Shown here: positions 7,271 through 15,646 of the stretch, one piece after another
Layout of the letters: each line of letters begins with the position of its first letter
Numbering within the stretch: position 1 is the first letter of the stretch
Assembly (NCBI GenBank): GCA_017619255.1
Contig: JAFZSS010000238.1
Coordinates: forward strand, 1 to 17,592
Reading direction: 5' to 3'
Source of the DNA: Muribaculaceae bacterium
GTDB lineage: Bacteria > Bacteroidota > Bacteroidia > Bacteroidales > Muribaculaceae
DNA: 17,592 nt
The notes under the pieces: model-generated
What the model was told of the DNA's origin: nothing
Database searches by the model: none
The model's input: only the letters and a program-made list of their open reading frames with translations
Position numbers and translations under genes: made by a program

Positions 7271-7410
7271 ACAGTAGTGTTAATGTAATGTTAAAATGTG
7301 GATTTCTTGTTGCAAAACGGCTTTCTCATGTGTCTAAATAGCAAACGAGAATCTAAAACTGAAGCCTGAAAACACAGCCAATAATAAAATTAGTGATGTT
7401 TAATGAAGTG

Positions 7411-7437
7411 ACACTGGAGCCATAATGGTTCCAGTGT
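7411..7437 (-). terminator. Hairpin downstream of the DUF1893 gene
   Basis: The arms ACACTGGA and TCCAGTGT can extend inward (GCCAT / ATGGT with one G-U pair), giving a long stem with a tiny loop. It begins 4 bp after the DUF1893 stop codon. The minus-strand tail is not U-rich, so its terminator role is inferred from position. The stretch 7271-7410 between the two hairpins shows nothing else I can identify. Confidence 0.5.
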
Positions 7438-7441
7438 TCGT

Positions 7442-7852
7442 TTAATGTGATTCTAAAAAGTCCTTGATTTTCTGAAGGATAACCATCGGGTTATCCACAT
7501 CTCTGCTAATCAGCTCCATAGGGCACCAGCCATTTCCCGCCCTGTTGACGATGTGGTCCACGAGTTGGTCATATTCTGCGGTGATGCCAGATGCTGTCAA
7601 CATGGAGAAAGCCGGTGCACTCATTACATCGGCATGAACAGCATGGATACCGCCAACGATCATACAGGCTGCGGCAGCCTTACCCACAGCCTTGTCGGCC
7701 ACGAGCGCGCCTGAAAGCACATCACGACAGGAACTCACCAGCATCAACAAATCCTTCACGCCGCGCTGTGTGAACCGGTAAATCTTTCCATCACCGCTTT
7801 TAACGACTAAGGTTAAGCCTTCGCTGTGTAGAACATCAATCAACTGTTTCAT
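7442..7852 (-). CDS. DUF1893 family protein (cytidine-deaminase-like fold)
   Basis: This 136-residue cytosolic protein matches the small DUF1893 family typified by Thermotoga TM1506. Family-like stretches are the central GALVADKAVGKAAAACMIVGG, then HADVMSAPAFSMLTASGI, and the C-terminal NRAGNGWCPME motif. TM1506 has a cytidine-deaminase-like fold, but no activity is established for the family as far as I know. The start is ATG 7852 (MKQLIDVLHSEGLTLVV). A longer upstream reading would run through the divergent promoter region and into mtnN and is unlikely. A -7 box lies 4 nt before the ATG. It is divergent from mtnN. Confidence 0.88.
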   Translation of the reverse strand: MKQLIDVLHSEGLTLVVKSGDGKIYRFTQRGVKDLLMLVSSCRDVLSGALVADKAVGKAAAACMIVGGIHAVHADVMSAPAFSMLTASGITAEYDQLVDHIVNRAGNGWCPMELISRDVDNPMVILQKIKDFLESH

Positions 7853-7856
7853 GCAG

Positions 7857-7864
7857 CAAAGATA
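7857..7864 (-). promoter_or_regulatory. -7 promoter box (TATCTTTG) for the DUF1893 gene
   Basis: The minus strand reads TATCTTTG followed by CTGC and then the ATG. The layout is the same as at the serine hydrolase gene (TATCTTTG, 4 nt, ATG), again predicting a leaderless mRNA. Confidence 0.65.
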
Positions 7865-7885
7865 GTAAAAATGAAGAAAAAGTAG

Positions 7886-7893
7886 TAACTTTG
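7886..7893 (+). promoter_or_regulatory. -7 promoter box (TAACTTTG) for mtnN-luxS
   Basis: This is a perfect TAnnTTTG match, 26 nt before the mtnN ATG and 21 bp from the opposed DUF1893 box. It probably drives mtnN and, by read-through, luxS. Confidence 0.6.
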
Positions 7894-7919
7894 CGGTTGT
7901 AATTACTAAACCTACAGGA

Positions 7920-8597
7920 ATGAAGATTGGAATCATTGTGGCAATGCGCAAGGAGCTTGATCTGCTCTTACCGTTGCTGCACGACAGCGAAGAGAGCCGC
8001 ATGAGCGGCTTTGAGTTCCACCGGGGTAAAGTGGGACGACATGATGTGATGGTCATGCAATGCGGCATAGGCAAAGTTAATGCTGCGATGGGCACCCTCA
8101 TGCTTGTGAATCATTTTGCTCCCAACTATGTGATTAACAGTGGCGTTGCAGGCGGTGCTGACCTATCTGTCAAGGTGATGGATGTGGTGGCGGGCGCCCA
8201 GGTCGCCTATCATGATGTGTGGTGTGGCCCGGAGAGTGTCATGGGGCAAGTTCAAGGATTGCCGCTGTATTTTGAAGGAGCCACAAAACTGCTTGAACTG
8301 TTGCCGGAACGAGACGACATCCACAAGGGACTTATCTGCTCAGGTGACCAGTTCATTGACAAGATGGAGGATGTGAAACGCATCAAGGGCATTTTCCCCG
8401 ATGCGTTAGCAGTGGACATGGAGTCAGGTGCCATTGCTCAAGTCTGCCACCAGTGTGGTGTGCCGTTCCTGGCCCTGCGTGTTATCAGCGACTCACCTGG
8501 TGCTAGCCACGACAACACGAGCCAGTATCTGGATTTCTGGAATGATGCACCGCGTGAGACATTCATGCTGGTGAAAGATATCATCAACAGGCTTTAG
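7920..8597 (+). CDS. mtnN: 5'-methylthioadenosine/S-adenosylhomocysteine nucleosidase
   Basis: This 225-residue protein is a full-length MTA/SAH nucleosidase (Pfs). It cleaves adenine from S-adenosylhomocysteine and methylthioadenosine, giving S-ribosylhomocysteine in the first case. Visible features are the catalytic E12 in AMRKEL, VINSGVAGG near residue 71, the nucleoside-binding V165-DMESGA with E168, and the catalytic D191 in RVISDSPG. The gene lies 76 bp upstream of luxS in the same orientation, and the product is the LuxS substrate, so the two form a detoxification and AI-2 pathway unit. The start is supported by the conserved MKIGIIVAM opening. Confidence 0.97.
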   Translation: MKIGIIVAMRKELDLLLPLLHDSEESRMSGFEFHRGKVGRHDVMVMQCGIGKVNAAMGTLMLVNHFAPNYVINSGVAGGADLSVKVMDVVAGAQVAYHDVWCGPESVMGQVQGLPLYFEGATKLLELLPERDDIHKGLICSGDQFIDKMEDVKRIKGIFPDALAVDMESGAIAQVCHQCGVPFLALRVISDSPGASHDNTSQYLDFWNDAPRETFMLVKDIINRL

Positions 8598-8638
8598 CTT
8601 CTAGGTGTGAAGAGTTAACATCCACCAACAAGTATGGT

Positions 8639-8671
8639 CTGACAACTGACAACTGAAAACTAAAAACTGAA
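8639..8671 (+). repeat. Dispersed CTGACAACTG repeat before luxS
   Basis: Direct iterations of CTGACAACTGACAACTG and AACTAAAAACTGAA fill most of the mtnN-luxS spacer and end 2 nt before the luxS ATG. The copy matches 4129-4157 and the edges of copies A and B. Confidence 0.8.
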
Positions 8672-8673
8672 TT

Positions 8674-9159
8674 ATGGAAAAGATAGCAAGTTTCAAAATT
8701 GACCACACCCGTTTGCTGCGGGGAATATATGTATCCCGCAAGGATTATTTCTCAGGTGGTGATGTGGTGACCACTTTCGACATCCGCATGAAGCTGCCTA
8801 ACCGTGAGCCTGCAGTGAGCCAGAGCGCTTTGCACACAATCGAGCATCTGGCGGCAACATGGTTGCGCAACCACAAGCAGTGGGGAGATAAAGTAGTCTA
8901 TTGGGGACCCATGGGTTGCTGCACGGGGAATTACCTATTGCTCAAGGGAGATCTGGAGAGCCGTGACATCGTTCCCTTGATGCAGGAGCTGTTCCAATGG
9001 ATGTCAGACTTTGATGGAGAAATCCCTGGAGCCAATGCCCATGATTGTGGCAATTATATGCTTAACAACCTGCCCATGGCGAAATGGGAAGCTCGTAAAT
9101 ACTACATCGAGGTGCTCCAGAACATCCAGCCCGAGAACCTCAAGTATCCTGAAGAGTGA
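8674..9159 (+). CDS. luxS: S-ribosylhomocysteine lyase
   Basis: This 161-residue protein has the normal LuxS length. It splits S-ribosylhomocysteine into homocysteine and DPD, the precursor of autoinducer-2. The metal site is visible as H54 and H58 in HTIEH plus C125 in AHDCGNY; E57 is the conserved acid, and C82 in GPMGCCTGNY is the catalytic cysteine. The more usual arginine after that cysteine is a cysteine here. The start ATG is placed directly after the dispersed repeat, with no evident Shine-Dalgarno sequence. It is the second gene after mtnN, with a hairpin terminator at 9200-9231. Whether the cell uses AI-2 as a signal cannot be told. Confidence 0.98.
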   Translation: MEKIASFKIDHTRLLRGIYVSRKDYFSGGDVVTTFDIRMKLPNREPAVSQSALHTIEHLAATWLRNHKQWGDKVVYWGPMGCCTGNYLLLKGDLESRDIVPLMQELFQWMSDFDGEIPGANAHDCGNYMLNNLPMAKWEARKYYIEVLQNIQPENLKYPEE

Positions 9160-9199
9160 GATAGCATCAATAGAGGAACTTCAATACATTTACATTAAG

Positions 9200-9231
9200 C
9201 AAGGGGCAACCGATAAGCCGGTTGTCCCTTG
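9200..9231 (+). terminator. Terminator hairpin between luxS and lon
   Basis: A 13-bp stem (CAAGGGGCAACCG / CGGTTGTCCCTTG, one G-U pair) with a 6-base loop is followed by TTGTTGATAAATG. It sits between the convergent luxS and lon genes and may serve both strands, better for luxS. Confidence 0.65.
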
Positions 9232-9267
9232 TTGTTGATAAATGTCTGCCTTTCGCTTGAAAGCGGA

Positions 9268-11712
9268 TTACAACTCGATGGCGTCTTTTACTTTCTCGGG
9301 CAGCAGGGCCAGATCGAGCACATCCTTGATGGTGTTGACATAGTGGAATGTCAAGCCCTTCAGGTACATCTCGTTGATTTCCTCAATATCCTTGCGGTTA
9401 TTCTTGCACAGGATGATCTCCTTGATTCCCGCGCGCTTGGCGGCAAGAATCTTTTCCTTGATGCCACCCACCGGCAGCACTTTGCCACGCAGGGTGATTT
9501 CACCTGTCATAGCCAAGTGATCCTTGACTTTGCGCTGGGTAAATGAGGAGGCTAGCGAGGTCACCATGGTGACGCCTGCCGACGGACCGTCTTTGGGAAT
9601 AGCACCTTCAGGCACATGGATGTGGACATTATACTTGTCAAACAGGTCCGGTGCAATATTGAGCAACGAGCAGTGGGAACGAAGGTACTGCAGCGCAATC
9701 ACGGCCGACTCTTTCATCACATCACCCAGGTTACCAGTAAGGGTGAGTTTTTCGCCCTTGCCGCGAGCCAGCGACGATTCCACAAACAGTATTTCGCCAC
9801 CCACTGCGGTCCATGCAAGACCGGTTACCACGCCGGCAAACTCATTACCCTCGTAACGGTCACGGCTGTAATCAGGTGCGCCCAGGTATTCTTTCAAGTC
9901 ATCTACCTTGATACTTGTGGGGAATGTACCGCCGCATGCCTTGTGGCGAGCCACACGACGCAACACCGTGGCAATCTTTTTCTCCAGTTGTCGCACGCCC
10001 GATTCGCGGGTGTAGTCATCGATGATTTTGAGTATTACCTGCTTGCCGAACTTGATTTCATTTTTCTTGAATCCGTTGTTTTCCAACTCCTTGGGAATGA
10101 GGTGACGCTTAGCGATTTCCAGTTTTTCCTCAGGTATGTAACCATTGATTTCAATGATTTCCATACGGTCGAGCAGGGGACGGCTCACGGTGGACAAGCT
10201 ATTGGCTGTGGCAATGAACAGAATCTTGGACAGGTCATAATCAACATCAAGGTAATTGTCGTGGAAATGACCGTTCTGCTCGGGATCAAGCACCTCAAGC
10301 AAAGCCGACGACGGGTCACCCTTGAAGTCCTGTCCCACCTTGTCAATCTCGTCAAGCACGATGACAGGGTTATTGCTCCCGCATTTGGCCAGTGCAGCGA
10401 TGATACGACCCGGCATGGCACCGATGTAGGTGCGGCGGTGACCGCGTATTTCAGCTTCATCATGCAGTCCACCCAACGAGATGCGGGCATATTCACGATG
10501 CAGTGCGTCAGCAATAGACTTGCCTAATGAGGTCTTGCCCACGCCGGGAGGGCCATAGAGACACAAAATAGGCGCCTTGAGGTCCCCGCGCAGCTTCAAC
10601 ACTGACAAGTGCTCGAGGATACGATCTTTGACTTTCTCCAGCCCGTAATGGTCGTCATTGAGCTTGGTCTCCACCTTCTTGAGGTCGAAGTTGTCCTCGG
10701 TATAGGTGTCCCACGGCAGATTGAGCATATTGTCGAGATAGGCATACTGAACGGAATAATCTGGCGTCTGCGGGTTCAGTCGTTCCAGCTTGCGTAATTC
10801 CTTGTCGAAATGCTTCTGCACGGCCTCGTTCCATTTCATTTTGCTTCCTCGTTCTTGCAGGATTTCGATATCATCGGCATCAGTGCCGAGTTCTTCTTGA
10901 ATCGTGCGAATCTGTTGCTGCAGGAAGTGGTCTCGTTGTTGTTGGGAGAGTTCCTCGCGTGTGCGGGACTGGATGTTAGCCTTGATTTCAACCAGTTGTT
11001 CCTCTCGGGCAAGCAGGGCATAGAGCAGGTAAGCGCGTTTCTTGATGTCCCGTTCCTCAAGCATGTGCTGTTTCTGGTCAGAGTCAAAGGCGATATTGGT
11101 CGCAAGGAAGTTCATCATATACACGGGGTTATCGATGTTCTTCATGGCAAATGCCAACTCGCGTCCATTAGAGCCCATGTTGCGCAGCATGCGCATGGTT
11201 ACTTCGCCGATGGATTGCATCAACATTTCAAACTCCTTATCTCCGGCCAGAGGCAACTTGTCCTCAACCAGTGTAACCGCGCCACGCAGATATGGTAAAG
11301 TTTCTGTCACTTGATTCAGTTGACACACAGAGCGGCCCTGCAAGATGACATTAGTGGAACCGTCTGGTAATTCGAGCACCTTGATGATTGAAGCAATAGT
11401 ACCAACACGGTTCAAGTCGCGCTCCAACGGGTCGTCGATGCGGCTGTCGTACTGACAAAATACAGCAATTGAGCAATGGCTCTGCTCAGCCTCCTTAATC
11501 AGGCGCATGGATTTCTCGCGACCCACCGACACCGGCATTGTCATCATCGGATATAACACCATGTTGCGAAGCGGCAGGATGGGTATGTCCTCAGCTTTAT
11601 TGCCATGGATGTCAAGACTGTCACCCACTTCATGAATCTCAGTAATGATGGGAACGACGCGAGCCCCGCCATCACTCATTTCAGCATCTATATTGTCTAA
11701 AAAATCAATCAT
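9268..11712 (-). CDS. lon: ATP-dependent protease La
   Basis: This 814-residue protein is a full-length cytosolic LonA protease that degrades misfolded and regulatory proteins. The N-terminal substrate-binding LON domain begins near residue 43 ([14 protein letters not shown]), with a coiled region around 240-310. The AAA+ module has Walker [10 protein letters not shown] (387-395) and Walker B VIVLDEID (450-457). The C-terminal peptidase has S711 in KDGPSAG and K754 in GGIKEKIL as the Ser-Lys dyad. The gene stands alone, convergent with luxS, with a -7 box 40 nt upstream. The start is the first ATG, at 11712. Confidence 0.98.
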   Translation of the reverse strand: MIDFLDNIDAEMSDGGARVVPIITEIHEVGDSLDIHGNKAEDIPILPLRNMVLYPMMTMPVSVGREKSMRLIKEAEQSHCSIAVFCQYDSRIDDPLERDLNRVGTIASIIKVLELPDGSTNVILQGRSVCQLNQVTETLPYLRGAVTLVEDKLPLAGDKEFEMLMQSIGEVTMRMLRNMGSNGRELAFAMKNIDNPVYMMNFLATNIAFDSDQKQHMLEERDIKKRAYLLYALLAREEQLVEIKANIQSRTREELSQQQRDHFLQQQIRTIQEELGTDADDIEILQERGSKMKWNEAVQKHFDKELRKLERLNPQTPDYSVQYAYLDNMLNLPWDTYTEDNFDLKKVETKLNDDHYGLEKVKDRILEHLSVLKLRGDLKAPILCLYGPPGVGKTSLGKSIADALHREYARISLGGLHDEAEIRGHRRTYIGAMPGRIIAALAKCGSNNPVIVLDEIDKVGQDFKGDPSSALLEVLDPEQNGHFHDNYLDVDYDLSKILFIATANSLSTVSRPLLDRMEIIEINGYIPEEKLEIAKRHLIPKELENNGFKKNEIKFGKQVILKIIDDYTRESGVRQLEKKIATVLRRVARHKACGGTFPTSIKVDDLKEYLGAPDYSRDRYEGNEFAGVVTGLAWTAVGGEILFVESSLARGKGEKLTLTGNLGDVMKESAVIALQYLRSHCSLLNIAPDLFDKYNVHIHVPEGAIPKDGPSAGVTMVTSLASSFTQRKVKDHLAMTGEITLRGKVLPVGGIKEKILAAKRAGIKEIILCKNNRKDIEEINEMYLKGLTFHYVNTIKDVLDLALLPEKVKDAIEL

Positions 11713-11752
11713 TTATAGTGTATTAATCTCTTTGCATTTGTAATTTGGATGG

Positions 11753-11760
11753 CAAAGGTA
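11753..11760 (-). promoter_or_regulatory. -7 promoter box (TACCTTTG) for lon
   Basis: The minus strand reads TACCTTTG, matching TAnnTTTG, with a leader of about 40 nt before the lon ATG. No clear -33 and no heat-shock-type operator (CIRCE) is seen nearby. Confidence 0.55.
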
Positions 11761-11814
11761 CAAAAAACCATTGAATTGAGAACATCATCACTCTTTTTTC
11801 ATCATAAAAACAAA

Positions 11815-11845
11815 GCAGGCGACCCTTCATGCGAGGGTCGCCTGC
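11815..11845 (-). terminator. Strong rho-independent terminator of the amidase gene
   Basis: A perfect 12-bp GC-rich stem (GCAGGCGACCCT / AGGGTCGCCTGC) with a 7-base loop is followed on the minus strand by TTTGTTTTTATG. It lies 39 bp past the stop of the gene at 11885-15646. Confidence 0.88.
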
Positions 11846-11884
11846 AAACAGGCTTTTGCGACACAGTAGTCGCTGTTTTACATC

Positions 11885-14800
11885 TTACTTGATAACCTTG
11901 ATGCTCTGGGTAGAGCCATCGCTGTAGGTGCGTACGATGATGTTCACACCCTTCACGGGCTGGCTGTACTCGATACCACGGATGTCATAGTAACGCTCGC
12001 TGACGATGGTCTTGGCCACACTTGTCTCGGTAACTGCGGTGGGGATAACGATCATCTCGAAGTCACCAGTTGCAGGAGTTGTGTGGATATTCTCGTCGGT
12101 AGGCAGCGAGTAGATACCGATGTTGCCACCGGCGCAAACCAGGTTGCCTGCATAGTCAAACGCCATCTGGAAGATGGAACCTGCACTGTTGCGGGCATCG
12201 GCAACATAGGAGTACTTAGGAGTGATATCGGGAGTGCTGCCGTCCCTGCCCCAAGTCAGGTCATAGAACTGGAGCACACCACTGCCGTCGTTGATGACGA
12301 GCATGTCGGACGCGTCATTGATAGCAAAGCCAGCACGGTCACTACCGTTGAGCATAGCGTTGTAGGGTGCTTTACCGGAGTTGAACTTAACATTGCCATC
12401 GTTGTCCACAAACATGAGTGAGGGAACGCCCGAGGCATTGTTACCTGCACTGCGGTACTGCGATACCCAAACACCACGGCCGCCGGGATCGGCAACCACA
12501 TTACCGTTGGTGTTCAGCTGCCATGCGCCGATGTCATAGTACTGGTTGGGAGCGGTTGCCCAAGTATCAACAATGCTGCCGTCGGCCTGACCAATGTTGT
12601 AAACACCTACACCGTTGCCGAAGTCCTCAAGGTATACATAAAGCTTGGTGTTAGCACCAGTGCCACCGATGCCAACGCCCGGTGTCGAGGAGCCCACATT
12701 CTGACCGTCGTTGACAATCAGACCGCTGCTTTGACGGGTACCAATGAAGAACTCGGTCCAGGTGCCAGCGATGTCCTCGGGATCAGCGATATAAACGCCA
12801 GAGGCGCCATCACCCCAATCAGGAACATATAGCTTACCATTCTCGTCGATACTCATGCGGTAGTTGCTGCCCCAACCATGGCCACCGCGATACAGGTCAT
12901 CGCTCACACGCTGACCCATAACATCACAAACATAAACACCATTGCTGGCGCTGCCGCTACCAACGCGGTTGCCGGCATAGATGGTACCCATCTTGGGACT
13001 CTTCGGCGACTTGTCGACAGCGACAAACAGCTGACCGCTGTAGTTCTGGCCTCTCGGGTTGATGCGCTGGATAGTGGTAATGGGCTCACCCTCGAGAGTT
13101 ACAGACCATGTGATGGTTTCACCAGCGTTAGCGGGAATGTCACTATACTGAAGTTCGAAGGTGTTCAAGCCCTCGGTCACATTGGGAACATCGACGGAGC
13201 CCAATTCGTTACCCTCAGAATCGTAGAAGGTAATATAAGCATTCTGGGCGTCGGCGTTGGCATTGAAATTAAAGATGCAGATGCTGTTGTTGTCATTGTA
13301 GCATTCCAAGCCATAAGCATAGACGCCGGGAACTCCGGGCTGCTCTTTAGCCAATGCCTGCCACTTGGTAATCTTGTTGTCCTGCATCAGATAGAGGTTG
13401 ATGTCAGCACCCTTGACTGCAGCACCTGTTGACATGAACTGGGTGGCCAGCGGAGCAAGGTCGGTGTTGGTGGTAGCCACCAATGCGGCCTGATCCATAC
13501 CGGCGGTAATGTCATACAGCTTGATACCGCCCACCATGGGATTATCATCCCTTTCTTGAGCAATGTAAGGCGTTACCATGTATTGGTGCTGAGCATATTT
13601 GAAGAACGATACGCCTACTGCGGGAGCATCTTCCTCAACGTCGTCCAAGCGACCAACTACTACACTGTTGGTGCCATTGGTTTTGGCTGTTGCTACCTCA
13701 AACGGCAGAATCTGGTCGCCATCGAGGACAACATTGTCATCGTTGCGCGGCGAAAGTGTCAAGACAGGTTCGCCAATCTTGGGCAGCGTGAAGTTGCTGG
13801 TGGCGTTGATGGTCTGCTCGGTATAGATGGTACTGGTGATCTGGTTGTTGACAACAGAGAGTTTCAAGAATCTCATGCCACCTACCGCGCTGCTGCCATT
13901 GGTGCCGATGACTGTAACCAGACATTCGTCGCCTGCACCGTCGATAGCAAGAGCCTGCGGACGGTAGCGGTAGAAGTTGGCCGAACTCATTGAGGTCACC
14001 CATTCAACAGGATCGCTGTCAAAGTCAGCCCACTTGAACAGGCGCAGCGTGCCGCGTTGGTAGCCAGCATCAACATAATCAGAGCTGTATTGCGTCTGAA
14101 CGCTGTTCATACCCACGAGCTGATTATCGGCAGTGAAACAGATGTCAGTCAGACGGCTATAGAAGCCGACATTGTTGGGCTCAGCAGGTGCGATACCGTC
14201 AATGCTCAGTTCCTTGACAATCACCTTGTCAACATTGTTGATCAGATACAGGTGAGGCGTGCCGTCTTCGGCATTGGTCAGCACAACGGTGGTGTCACCA
14301 CGCACGAGCATGCGCTTGATGGTGCCATCAAGGTCATATTCAGTTCCTTCATCACGCACCAGGTCAAGCTTGGTGGGTGCTGAAATGTAACTGGGCAACT
14401 CAGGCTCAGGATAGTTCTGATACAGATCGTCGGGAATCACATAGTCTGTGGCCTCAAGGAAGGGCACCTCATAGGTGGTCTTATTGGCCTCTACAACGAT
14501 GTTGCCGGTGGCCTTGGTAATCCACTCTTGCCACTGGCTGTCAACGGTGGGAGCGGTGTATTCACCCAGGGGTTTGAATCCCTCGGCGGTAACGCTGATC
14601 GTGTAAGTGCCGGGATCAAGGTCCTCAAACACAAACACACCGTTATAGTTGTTGTCGGTGGTGTAGGTAGCTACTGTCTGACCATTTTTGCTCAGGGTAA
14701 CTACCGCTCCGTTGATGGGAGCCCACTGGTCCATGGTACCTGCATTGTAATTGTACAGGTTGTGAACCAGATGGTTGTGGACATCTTTCACAGTACCCAT

Positions 14801-15646
14801 GATGTAACCCTTGTTGTAAGGAGTCAAATCGAAGTACTCAGCGATACCACGGGCGATGCGGATACCTTCCTGATGGCAATAGTCAATGTTCAAAGCACGA
14901 TGGCGGGCGGGCTGATAGGTGTGGAAATAACCCTCTACCAGGAAGCCGGGAGCACCATGCTTGAGGACGCCCAGGTAGCCGGTATATGCGATACCAGTCA
15001 CAGGGTCAACACGCGTCGATGAACTGCCGTAGAAACTGATGTCACCACGCACATTGGGGCTTGACGGACTGTAATTGGTCATCGGATCGATCTCGTTGGT
15101 ATAGAAAATAGGCCAACACGTCATAGCCCGATCACGGCTGCCGACTGTAAGGTCTCCATCAACTCCATCATAGCCGCGATAGAGCATCAACGGGTAGTTG
15201 GTAGCGGTACCGTCGTTGAGAGCATTGGAGTGGTGCGACAGGAACATGTCATAGTTGCCGATTTCCACTTCCTCGCAGATTTCCGACAACGGACGGTTGT
15301 ACATCTCAGCGTCTTCAGCTCCAGCAACATAAGGGTACGGGCCGTTTTTCCACCTCGACATGGTGATGTTCTCTGACTTGACACCCATCTTCATGAGTTC
15401 CAGACGCGTTTGGAGAGACTTCCACAAGTTGGTATTACTCTCATAGAAGCCGCAGGTGTCGGGGCGTCCCGTTTCGGGCAGCATGGGGTAGGAGATGGTC
15501 GCCATCGGGCGGTCATTGGGTCCCCAGCTACCGTGACCGGGATTCAGGTAAACGCGGAGTTCGTCGGCTGTTTTAGCCTGCAAAGCGCCGGCTGCCATGA
15601 TGGCGGCTACGGCAAGTAAAAAGATCTTTTTCATAGCTGTCATCAT
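11885..15646 (-). CDS. Large secreted N-acetylmuramoyl-L-alanine amidase-like protein with propeller regions
   Basis: This 1253-residue protein has a signal peptide (MKKIFLLAVAAIMAAGALQA, about residues 5-24). An amidase_3-type zinc domain (about 28-275) shows ligands H38 in NPGHG, E69 in YESN and H139 in SHHSNA, with catalytic E238 in FLVEGY. A carboxypeptidase-regulatory-like beta domain follows (about 280-355). Two long repetitive beta-rich, propeller-like regions (about 415-780, 875-1190) flank an Ig-like segment. The last 40 residues (RYYDIRGIEYSQPVKGVNII ending in KVIK) resemble a type IX sorting tail. It probably cleaves peptidoglycan or a related amide on exported material; the substrate is inferred. 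The start ATG overlaps the stop of the upstream gene as ATGA; M5 (ATG at 15634) is the alternative. Confidence 0.9.
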   Translation of the reverse strand: MMTAMKKIFLLAVAAIMAAGALQAKTADELRVYLNPGHGSWGPNDRPMATISYPMLPETGRPDTCGFYESNTNLWKSLQTRLELMKMGVKSENITMSRWKNGPYPYVAGAEDAEMYNRPLSEICEEVEIGNYDMFLSHHSNALNDGTATNYPLMLYRGYDGVDGDLTVGSRDRAMTCWPIFYTNEIDPMTNYSPSSPNVRGDISFYGSSSTRVDPVTGIAYTGYLGVLKHGAPGFLVEGYFHTYQPARHRALNIDYCHQEGIRIARGIAEYFDLTPYNKGYIMGTVKDVHNHLVHNLYNYNAGTMDQWAPINGAVVTLSKNGQTVATYTTDNNYNGVFVFEDLDPGTYTISVTAEGFKPLGEYTAPTVDSQWQEWITKATGNIVVEANKTTYEVPFLEATDYVIPDDLYQNYPEPELPSYISAPTKLDLVRDEGTEYDLDGTIKRMLVRGDTTVVLTNAEDGTPHLYLINNVDKVIVKELSIDGIAPAEPNNVGFYSRLTDICFTADNQLVGMNSVQTQYSSDYVDAGYQRGTLRLFKWADFDSDPVEWVTSMSSANFYRYRPQALAIDGAGDECLVTVIGTNGSSAVGGMRFLKLSVVNNQITSTIYTEQTINATSNFTLPKIGEPVLTLSPRNDDNVVLDGDQILPFEVATAKTNGTNSVVVGRLDDVEEDAPAVGVSFFKYAQHQYMVTPYIAQERDDNPMVGGIKLYDITAGMDQAALVATTNTDLAPLATQFMSTGAAVKGADINLYLMQDNKITKWQALAKEQPGVPGVYAYGLECYNDNNSICIFNFNANADAQNAYITFYDSEGNELGSVDVPNVTEGLNTFELQYSDIPANAGETITWSVTLEGEPITTIQRINPRGQNYSGQLFVAVDKSPKSPKMGTIYAGNRVGSGSASNGVYVCDVMGQRVSDDLYRGGHGWGSNYRMSIDENGKLYVPDWGDGASGVYIADPEDIAGTWTEFFIGTRQSSGLIVNDGQNVGSSTPGVGIGGTGANTKLYVYLEDFGNGVGVYNIGQADGSIVDTWATAPNQYYDIGAWQLNTNGNVVADPGGRGVWVSQYRSAGNNASGVPSLMFVDNDGNVKFNSGKAPYNAMLNGSDRAGFAINDASDMLVINDGSGVLQFYDLTWGRDGSTPDITPKYSYVADARNSAGSIFQMAFDYAGNLVCAGGNIGIYSLPTDENIHTTPATGDFEMIVIPTAVTETSVAKTIVSERYYDIRGIEYSQPVKGVNIIVRTYSDGSTQSIKVIK

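Noticed and set aside
7853..8101. N-terminal extension of the DUF1893 protein to 8101
   Set aside because: It would cross the divergent promoter boxes and the first 180 bp of mtnN; the conserved domain begins at ATG 7852, right after a -7 box.
9243..9262. Second small hairpin (CGCTT/AAGCG) after the lon stop as a lon terminator
   Set aside because: The stem is only about 5 bp with a 2-base loop and no T-run on the minus strand; too weak to call.
9616..10527. A 303-codon open frame on the plus strand, antisense to lon
   Set aside because: It lies wholly inside the intact lon gene, shows no recognisable domain, and its length is explained by the codon bias of lon.
12878..13993. Long plus-strand frames (up to 184 codons) antisense to the large amidase gene
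   Set aside because: The minus strand encodes a coherent signal peptide-to-tail protein; the antisense frames are fragmentary and lack features of real proteins.
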